Origin: Bimuria novae-zelandiae CBS 107.79 | Lineage: Eukaryota; Ascomycota; Dothideomycetes; Pleosporales; Didymosphaeriaceae | NCBI GenBank assembly: GCA_010015655.1 | Contig: ML976679.1 | Span: 531,901 to 595,900, forward strand | DNA length: 64,000 nt | Reading direction: 5' to 3' | Shown here: piece after piece, positions 56,520-64,000 of the stretch | Position numbering within the stretch: the first letter of the stretch is position 1 | How the letters are laid out: every line of letters starts with the position of its first letter | Made by a program: the position numbers and the translations under genes | The notes under the pieces: generated by a model | Told to the model about the DNA's origin: nothing | Databases searched by the model: none | What the model saw: only the letters and a program-made list of their open reading frames with translations

Positions 56520-59500
56520 ATGCCTCGCCAACTCGCTTTCAGCGATATGTGGCTGCCATGCCTCATATTGCTCGTCATCTGGGCGCGCCCCACGGCTGCA
56601 TTTGGTGCGGGCAACATCGCCAGCCTGAGCAAGGTTGAGGGGCAGAATTGGCGCCATGGGGACATCGAAGACACGCTTCTTACTTTGCTTATCTCCTCTC
56701 GCACGGGCAAGAAGTTCAGCAAGATGGATGTCAAGAGGGTGTACTTTGGCAATTGGCTCCGCGACTACTCCCAGGCTGTCGATGTGGGCACCGTCAAGAT
56801 GGTGTCCGCCGAGGCGATTCGGATCTTGCTGTGGGTCCTGGGCTTCCTGAGCTTTGGCTACGGCACCAAGGAATTCGAGGTTACGAGGGATAGGCTGGGG
56901 TGCTACCGCCCTGAGGAGCACATCGACAACCCGAAGGTATGCAAAAAATATAGGCACATATCAAACCGGCTGCTAATCGCTGCAGGACTACGCCGACAAC
57001 CTCGATGCAAGAGACTACGACCGCCGGCTACGCGGACCCGTCGACGAGAGGCGTGAACTGAGCGTCAACGAGCGGACGGGGCTGAAGAATTATATTGCGT
57101 CGGAGAACTTGGGCATCACAACGTCTGCTGGCATGGTCCGCGACCTTCTGCGCCGCTGCATCGACCTCGGACAACGCTCTGGTGGACGTGGGCCAGACTT
57201 TCACGAGGCCCTACGACTCCTCGGCACGGCTACGCACTGTCTCGAGGACTACTCCGCCCATTCCAACTATACCGAGCTCTGTCTCATCGAATTGGGCGCC
57301 CGCGATGTCTTCCCCCACGTCGGTAGGCGTGCCATGTTCCAGATCGAGGGTGTCCGAGAGCCCGTCTATCCCATCATCACAGGTACCTTTGGTGGAGTCG
57401 ACTTTTTGCACTCTGTGTGCGGAGAGATCACGGACAAGGCCACACAATCTGAGCTCCAAGAGCTCGAGGGCGCTATCAATGACGCCGACCGCAAGCAGAA
57501 TAAGAGCGCGATCAAAGATCTGCTGAGCAAGCTTCCGGATGGCATCTTCGGCGATAAGGACCAGGCTGGAAAGGCCGATGAGCTCGAGCAGAACGCGCAG
57601 GCCGCGAAGATGAACAACATGCACATTACTCCAAAGGAACCGGAGGAGTTCACTCAGCAGCTGGACGAGCTTGTCAAGCAGATCTACCCAATTATGGAGT
57701 TCCACGACGAGATCATGCAGTCCATTTCCGAGTTCATGGAGAAGATCCCCATGCTGCCCGAGCTGATTGAGCAGCTCCAGGAGCAGGTCAACGTCTTTGT
57801 TTTCAGTCTTCTCGCTCCCTTCGTCGTGCCAATCATCTCCCAGGTCAAGACTGAGCTCGAGACCGGCTCCAGCGAGGTCATTGCCAGCTCCCGCGAGAAG
57901 CAACACATCGTGTTCAACGATGACAACTCGACCGACCCTACCCACAGCATGCTTTCAAAAGATCACTTTAGTAACGTGCTGAATGAGCCTGCTGGTAGAG
58001 TTGCTTCCGAAGTTCTGAAATGGGCAGTGCCGCAGATTGTTGCATGCTGGGACGGCGAGGCCGATCCCGAGCAGACGATTGACACGATTATCAAGGCTGT
58101 CTTCCATCATCCCGCTCAGCGCAGGCACCAAGACCGACGCGTAGAGGAAGGTCGTTCGGTCATGTTCAACACCGTCCAGCACTGGTGGGAAGAACGCCGT
58201 GATGGTCAACGTCAGCTCATCCGCCAGCTCAGCCGAGAGGGTGTTCAGCAAGGCCTGAACCACAAGGAAGGACCCAAGGACAGCGGCCACGGATGCTGCA
58301 AGCCTCTCGGGATGGCTAACGATTTTTCCTTTGGTGGAAACAGCAAGGGTGGAGGCAATGCTCAAGCGCAGCAGATTAGCAACCAGGCTGGAAAGCTTGC
58401 TAGCGAGGCCGTCGGCGGTGGTGCTCTAGGTGGCCTTGTTGGAGGCCTGGTCGGTGGGATTGGCGGTTCCCTTCTTGGTGACGCATTCGGCGGGAATGAG
58501 AAGAAGAGCAAAAAGCAGGAGAGCTATGGTGAAGACGGTTCATACACTCAGTCTTACTCCGAGTCCGGCCACCACAAGAAGAGCTCCCGTGATGACTCCG
58601 AGCGCTATGGGCAGGCTAGTTACCAGCAGACGCAGTACCCTAGCGGTGGACGCCGCGAAGAGTACTCCCGCCATGAACAAGACGAGCATGGCGGGTCATA
58701 CGGCTACGAGCAGCGTGTCGAGACCAGCAGCTACGGCGGTTCAGGCGACTATGAGCGTCGCGAAGAGCGCCACATCCAGAGTGGCAGCCAGTACCGCTCC
58801 GAAGAGACTCGTGAAGGTTTCGACAGTCGCGGCGAGTACTACAAGGAGGAGAAGAAGTACACCACCCCAATTCCTACCATTTGCACATCATCTAACCGTC
58901 ATCGCAGGAAGAGCAAGAAGTACGGTAAGAAGGACTCAGAAGACGAGGATGATGACGATGACGACGACGACGAGAAGCGCGCGAAAAAAGAGCGCAAACG
59001 TCGCGCGAAGGAAGAGAAGAAGAAGCACAAGAACTACGGTAGTGGCGATGAAGACTCTGGCGATGATGCTTACAAGCGCCGTTCAGGGGAGCACAAGCGT
59101 CGCGGAAGCGGAAGCCCGAAACGCCACGATGGAGGCCACTCGGGCGGCTACGGCGAGGAGAAGCGGTACGGTGAGTCCCGCCGCGAGGAAGGCGGATACG
59201 GTGGTGGCCGCGAGCAGCGCTCCGAGTACAGTCAGCAACCCGCATACGGAGGTGACTCATACAACTCTGGCGGCGGCTATAGTGGGCGCCAAGAGAGCTC
59301 CGGCTATGGTGGTCGTCAGGAGAGCTCCGGCTACGGCCAGTCTGAGTATGGACGCCAGGAGCAGTCTGAGTATGGACGCCAGGAGCAGTCTGAGTATGGT
59401 CGTCAGGGGCAGTCTGAGTATGGTTTTCAGGAGCAGTCTGAGTATGGTCGTCAGGGGCAGTCTGAGTATGGTTTTCAGGAGCAGTCGTACGGCTCTGGTG

Positions 59501-59625
59501 GACACCAGGAGTACGGCGGAGGTGGAGGCGAGTCGTACGGCCAGGACGAGTATGGCGAGCGCACGCAGCACCATGGTGGCGGCGGCGGCGGATATGGCGA
59601 GGAGGATTATGGAAGGAGGTATTAG
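56520..59625 (+). CDS. het-c: HET-C heterokaryon incompatibility protein
   Basis: ATG 56520 (context AATCATGCC). Exon 1 is 56520-56936; a 49-bp intron (GTATGC...CTAAT...CAG, 56937-56985) separates it from an exon starting at 56986. A second, 51-bp intron-like stretch (58857-58907, GTACAC...TCTAACC...CAG) keeps frame either way, giving 1,018 residues if retained or 1,001 if spliced. Residues 1-27 form a signal peptide. AFGAGNIASLSKVEGQNWRHGD opens the mature part, a HET-C hallmark. YFGNWLRDYSQAVD and ATHCLEDYSAHSNYTELC (about 219-236) are conserved core motifs. A Gly-rich helix-like segment GALGGLVGGLVGGIGGSLLG lies near 615-635, followed by a long Gly/Ser/Tyr/charged low-complexity tail with an Asp/Glu run, a Lys/Arg run and eight-residue repeats. 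In Neurospora, allelic het-c differences trigger vegetative incompatibility at the cell periphery with pin-c. No stop codons and no RIP signature. Confidence 0.93.
56937..56985 (+). other. het-c: het-c intron 1
   Basis: GTATGC donor, TGCTAATC branch site, TGCAG acceptor. 49 bp and out of frame, so its removal is needed to join the two coding parts. Confidence 0.92.
58857..58907 (+). other. het-c: het-c possible intron 2 (in-frame, 51 bp)
   Basis: GTACAC donor, TCTAACC branch site 10 bases before the CAG acceptor. No stop inside, so retained and spliced forms are both readable. The retained peptide (TTPIPTICTSSNRHRR) is unlike the flanking Lys-rich sequence, which favours splicing. Confidence 0.65.
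59341..59484 (+). repeat. het-c: 24-bp tandem repeat in het-c, 6 copies in 48-bp higher order
   Basis: Units encode SEYGRQEQ or SEYGFQEQ. Units 1 and 2 are identical, and units 3-4 are identical to units 5-6, so the last step was a 48-bp duplication. Confidence 0.95.
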
Positions 59626-60960
59626 GCGCGGGCTTGGGTAGCTTGCTGACTGGCCGAGTGTGTGGGTTGAGTAGTGGTTTACGATTGATGAAGTAGTTAG
59701 CGAAATTGACCTAATGGTTTTGGGTATGAAAGCGGAATTTGGGGATGCGTGATACTTTTCCTTGAGAGATATGGCGAGGGCATTGGACGAAGGGATTGCT
59801 AGGCTGTGCAGAGTGTGAGTACTCTGGCTCTCTGTTCGGCTCGTGGCCAAACGAGTTTCACGGGCGCTATCGCCGCACCATTTAGTCTTACGCGGGTATT
59901 ATCATAAACCTTCGAGAGCGGCACGTCCGCTCCCCGTGTTTAGATAGTGTGTTCTTCCTAGCCTGCAGATGCAGATGGGTGTGGAATTGACGGATGCGGT
60001 GCTGCTCTTGCAGGCGGGCCGTTGTAGATGGAGATGCAAGCAGTGCCAAAGTGGGCAGCGGATAGGCTGGAATTTGGGATATGAGCGACTGGAATGAGTG
60101 GGCGAAGTGTATGTGAAAGGAGAGACAGGAGTCGTAGGTGGATCTAAAACGGGGCTAGTAAAATAGGGTGGTGACTGAGGTGATGAGAATGCGTGTTTTA
60201 GGGCGGTAGTGTGGCATGCGAAGAGTGTATGGGTGTTATGATGGTGGGAGACGAGCTTGTTTACTGCTCGATGGGGTTGCGCTATTTGCATTTGCGTGGG
60301 CTGGTGCGCGCGATCCGCCCCCAGTCAGTTATCGCACGTGCGCGTAGACGCCTGCAGTGAAAATTATCAATCGACGAGCTTCTACTGGTGAGGTATAGGG
60401 TCTATACTCGCAAAAGGGCTGCGTAAAAAGCGCGTGGCGCCTACGTTACACGTTTACCACTTACGCCTTCGTGTAATTTCATTTGCCCGGCTGGTGCGGC
60501 AGGTGGTGGGCTTTTACGATTACTTTTTAAAGGCGCAGGAGCGGGATTTGGGGAATACTGCAAAGCTCTTCTCACGTATTAGAAAGCGTTTCAGCGGCAC
60601 GGTGTATCTGGGACGGCTAACACAGAGCCTTTTGGTTGGAGATAGTTTGTCGAATGCATATACATCACCGCATGTTTTTTTAATGGGAAAGTGTGTCATT
60701 TCATGAGGTATCTATCCAATATCTCATACTGCACGCGCCGTATGCCAGGGGTATAGTGTAAAATCAAAAGACAAATCATTTAACACCTTCGATGCAGTCA
60801 TGATCCGTTCGTAAGACCCGCCACCGCAGGTAGAACAATAACAAAGAACACTAAGCCATGTAAAAAACTATTGGACTAATCTTCACATCTTTCCAACCCA
60901 CTCGTACTCAATTGCCACAGCTAGCCAACCTGAGAGATAATAGTGGTGCGCAATCCCCTA
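59626..60960. other. het-c 3' region and intergenic DNA
   Basis: GC-normal. Holds the het-c 3' end. ORFs at 59902-60291 (minus) and 60434-60706 (plus, 90 codons) have no motif and no intron structure, and I do not regard them as supported genes. Left flank of the next transposon. Confidence 0.5.
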
Positions 60961-62887
60961 AGTCGGGCACCCTAGTTTCCGACACCCCCCATTTTCCGAC
61001 ACCCCGCCAAATTTCGCCGCTGCCACCACTCTACGTTGCGAATGTGCTCACAGCTTCATCAAATAATTTTGAAAAAGCATTAAAAAAATTATATTTAAAG
61101 GATTTTAATCGCTTTCTTTATCTACACTTAAATTATAATTAAGATACTATTATATTAGCTATTAATTCCGTGCTAAACGTTGCACTAATAATTGCTTTAC
61201 TTCCTCCTTAGAGCTACTTTCTTTTTTTATAATAATAACCCCTTGCTTTACGCTTCTTACCTTACAAACACGTTAAGCAGGCTCTTAATTAGTTTAAAAG
61301 AGAACTTTTATAAGACTTATAAAAAGATTATTTAGATTAGTTATAACTTTATAGTATTTTAGCGGGTTGGCTTGCTCTACCTGCTTACGTAAGGAAGCAA
61401 TCTTACGGTCTTGCATAGTAATTATTATTAAGGTATAGTTAAACGCTATAGTAGTAAGCCGAACGCATTATTATATAGTTAGTAAAAAGTTCTTTCTAGA
61501 AAATAGCTTTATAACATCGCTACCGCGTTTTGGCGTCCTAATATCTATAGTAAAAGGGGGTAGTGTTAACGGCCGTTCGCGCACTACTACCTAGCGAGAA
61601 CCTAAGGGCTTCCTTACGCTCTTAGGGTATAAGCCTGTTACCTTCCACCTAGATCGGATGCACTGCTCTCGAAGGCTAATTTTACGTACTTTTATATAAA
61701 ATTCGAGAAACTTAGCCTTTTTAAGCTTTATTTTATCTATCCAAGCTATATATTCGCCGATAAAGCGCCGATACGCCGCCTTCAGACTTAAGAAATAGCC
61801 TAAATCTAAAGACTAGAGTAGATGTGAAGTATAAGCAGGGAAAAAGAGTAAGTAGACATTATTTAAGTAATATATAGTTATAAATTTGTCTAAAGTATAA
61901 CTACTATAGCTATTAACGATAAGTAACCGTGCCTCAGAGGAATTATTAGGCTTAGTCTATAGTAAAAACACCTTTTCTAGCTACTTAACAGCGATGTTAT
62001 TACTTGTCTATTTATTTTACGAAAAGGTAACATGCTAGCCTAGGTTCTAAACTAAAAACTCCTTCTTAAACCACTGCTCCTGGATACTCTTAGCCTTAAA
62101 GATAATAAAGGGGTCTAGAGCGACGCCAAGCGCAGAGATACACTCTACTATAGAGGTTTAAGTATAGGTATTTATTATCTTAACTAGTACGGCGTTTAGG
62201 CTCTCCTGCGAGGAGCCTATAACAAGCCTATTAATGCCTTAGCCCTCTATAATACTGCCCTTGTTAGCATTATACCTGCGCTAGGGGGGAATCTAGCTTA
62301 CTATTTCGTATAGGTTAAATAAGTGCCTAATATTTTCTAGAGTAGCCTTATTTACGCGTTCCTAGCTAGTCTAGTAACCTAACTTTAACTTAATAGCTAA
62401 ATAGCGTTATATAAAGTGACTAGTCTACTTCTTTCCTAGGTTCTTATAGTTACCCTATTACTTAAAAATAATAATTATAATAGCCTGCACTTACGCGTGC
62501 GTTAGCGTATAACTAAAAATCTTTTACTAAAGAATTTATTTCTCTAGAAGCTTTTCTTAAATAGTTATAAGCTATTATTTACTATTATAAGCATACTAAT
62601 AGGGCTAGGCACTATTAAAGTGGCCGCGAAAAGTATTGCGTAGGACCTTATATTAGGTGGTAGTAGTAGCTAAAGCAACCCTAGATTTAAGGTCTATAAG
62701 CGCATTTTAGACATCTTCTTCTATATATTTAGCTATTTAAAGGTAGCGAAAATAGTGCAAAAAATATTTTTAAAATTAGCGAAGAATTAAGTTATTTAAA
62801 GCTGATATTCGGTCGTGGTGCATGGTAGGGGGCGAGGTTGCGGGGCTGTCGGAAACTATGGGGTGTCGGAAACTAGGGTGCCCGACT
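60961..62887 (-). mobile_element. Fot1/pogo-type DNA transposon (element P4)
   Basis: 1,927 bp with inverted ends of about 48 bp starting AGTCGGGCACCCTAGTTTCC, flanked by TA (60959-60960, 62888-62889). TTTCCGACACCCC occurs twice in each TIR, 17 bp apart (60976 and 60993 on the left). Interior strongly AT-rich; ends GC-rich and conserved. Confidence 0.92.
61180..62720 (-). pseudogene. P4 Fot1-like transposase
   Basis: Minus-strand translation shows LLIVNSYSSYTLDKFITI near 61890-61930 (family VDGHSSH, Asp to Asn), YLLFFPAYTSHLLQSLDLGYF near 61800-61860, and AAYRRFIGEYIAWIDKIK near 61750. The C-terminal part includes REQCIRSRWKVTGLYPKSV near 61640-61680, typical of Fot1-like proteins. Many TAA/TAG stops. 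N-terminal helix-turn-helix not resolved. Confidence 0.8.
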
Positions 62888-63468
62888 TAGTGAGCAGCCG
62901 TTCCAATCGAGTAAATAGCGTCGTTGATTTGTGCCTTCGCGGGTAAATAAGGCTAGCCAGCTCTCTTGCCGGGCGATAAATGTGGAAGGTGTGAATATTA
63001 GTGAAAATGGTGGGATGCCGCATCGTGAAGATAAGTGCAAGTGAAAAAGGGATCGGTAGCAATCCTAGAGGGCTAGCAGCTTAAAGCCGCCACTATATCG
63101 TACATAGGGGAAGCCATCTAAAGAGTGCTGCCGAACTGTAAGGTCCGTGAAGAGGTGGTTTCGTTTCATGCAGTTCCAGGAAGGGACCAGAGTCCTGGAA
63201 GAAACGGCTAGCGCTGGGTCTACGTCTCGAGATTCGTGTCGGCAACTCATCTGACCTTGGGAATTACCTCGGCTAACCTTGGCACCTTCCTATATAGGTA
63301 AAGATGAGCTGGAAAAATCCTTCTCAAGGTCAGATGAGGTTTTTTTCACAGTCGGGCCATATAAGCCCCTCCAACCTTATTTTAGGAGCATTTCCGATCG
63401 TTATTTGTTCGCGCTTGCGCTGTAAACACGTTTCGAACACGTTCTGAATACGTTCCTTGCGCGTTTCG
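62888..63468. promoter_or_regulatory. Intergenic/promoter region with inverted repeat
   Basis: GC-normal. CTCATCTGACCTTG (63246-63259) is matched exactly by its reverse complement CAAGGTCAGATGAG (63325-63338), with a 65-bp loop. A TATA-like CCATATAAGCCCC lies at 63358-63370, about 100 bp before ATG 63469, and suggests this is the promoter of the gene to the right. The inverted repeat could be an operator-like site or the ends of a small element. Confidence 0.5.
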
Positions 63469-64000
63469 ATGGAGTCTCTCGGTTCTGTGTTTATACCTGT
63501 CCCGATTCGTAGAGAAGTAGAATCCGATGACGATCCCGAGTTTACACTCGGAGATGAGTTTGCAAGGCCTGTTGAACCTATTGAAGATGCAGAAGTGCAA
63601 CATGAGCAGGTAATTTTCATATCTAAACGAGTTTAAAACACGTTCTGAACATATTACAGCAACCTAGCCCGGAGTTCACATGCGGAAATAACCGAAAGGC
63701 TGCAATCACAGCTGCGCAAGTTGATATTGTAGCTGATATACCAATGTATCCCCCTAGTAACCCAGAAGGTTATGCACTTATTGTTCCTATAACGACAGGA
63801 TACAATGGGGAGGTACCAACTACCAAGGAAATACTCAAGCGGGCTCTACAGGTAGGAAGTTCGTCTTACATGTTTAAAACCTGTTCTAAACGTGATTAGT
63901 TCCAATATTGTAAAGGTGCAGAATTTAAGAACAGCACAACAATTTCTCCATACCTGGATTACCAGCCTGCGACCCGGCATAGGTACCGTTGCACTGGCAT
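63469..64000 (+). CDS. Unknown spliced gene, partial at the window edge
   Basis: ATG 63469. Exon 1 is 63469-63609 (47 codons, MESLGSVFIPVPIRREVE start, acidic Asp/Glu-rich). Intron 1 is 63610-63659 (GTAATT...ACAG). Exon 2 is 63660-63851 (64 codons, including IVADIPMYPPSNPEGYALIV). Intron 2 is 63852-63921 (GTAGGA...GCAG). Exon 3 starts at 63922 (NLRTAQQFLHTWITSLRPG) and is open to the end. All three exons join in phase 0. Both introns and the leader share a similar word, GTTTAAAAC-x-GTTCT-AAC or AACACGTTCTGAA. No family recognised. Not RIP-mutated, so probably functional or a young element. The start is supported by frame and the TATA-like site. Confidence 0.6.

Noticed and set aside
57211..59641. 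Long alternative-frame ORFs over het-c
   Set aside because: Shadow frames of a GC-rich repetitive gene; Arg/Ser/Thr-rich and without motifs.
60434..60706. 90-codon plus-strand ORF
   Set aside because: No recognisable domain, no supporting gene structure; could be real but not supportable.
63469..64000. Idea that the right-edge gene is a Starship captain or Crypton tyrosine recombinase
   Set aside because: The visible 140 or so residues show no tyrosine-recombinase motif, and the gene is cut by the window edge.
1..64000. tRNA or rRNA genes, telomere repeats
   Set aside because: No cloverleaf A/B boxes, rRNA cores or TTAGGG arrays found on reading.

Overview
This window looks like chromosomal DNA of a filamentous ascomycete (Pezizomycotina). 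The evidence is a spliced HET-C heterokaryon-incompatibility gene with a short fungal intron, a spliced fungal rhodopsin-domain membrane-protein gene, and fungal transposon families (Ty3/gypsy, Ty1/copia, Tad-type LINE, Fot1/pogo, Tc1/mariner, piggyBac-like). Most of the window has been degraded in the manner of repeat-induced point mutation (RIP). Long stretches are AT-rich, CA/TG dinucleotides are scarce while CG survives, and old reading frames are closed almost only by TAA/TAG.

Layout. 1-26.9 kb is a nest of transposons: a Ty3/gypsy element with 515-bp LTRs (104-6821), then a second gypsy element split into three pieces by a complete gypsy element (7771-15122, TSD TCTAT, itself holding a solo LTR with TSD TATTA) and by a complete copia element (15342-21482, TSD TTTAT). 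A piggyBac-like relic lies at about 25-26.9 kb. 27.06-27.49 kb is a 68-bp minisatellite. 28.5-29.7 kb is a four-exon rhodopsin-domain gene carrying exactly two RIP-type nonsense codons. 30.1-42 kb holds a copia relic, gypsy integrase sequence and three TIR elements with TA target sites (35649-37519, 37826-39937, 40205-41984). 42.6-43.45 kb is a kinase-like pseudogene cut by an LTR. 43.7-49.3 kb has a two-ORF TIR element (43744-47144) and another pogo-like element (47168-49287). 49.3-55.7 kb is a Tad-type LINE interrupted by a 1,180-bp miniature LTR element with identical 119-bp LTRs. 56.5-59.6 kb is the intact het-c gene. 60.96-62.89 kb is one more Fot1-like element. At the right edge an intron-containing gene of unknown function starts at 63469 and runs out of the window.

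Only het-c and the right-edge gene look intact and host-like. The transposon nest gives a relative insertion order: the LINE and the old gypsy elements are heavily mutated, the copia element is moderately mutated, and the miniature LTR element shows no LTR divergence. All four Fot1/pogo-type elements carry, in both terminal repeats, a short motif repeated at exactly 17 bp. This is the most unusual structural regularity I found. No tRNA, rRNA or CRISPR array was seen.
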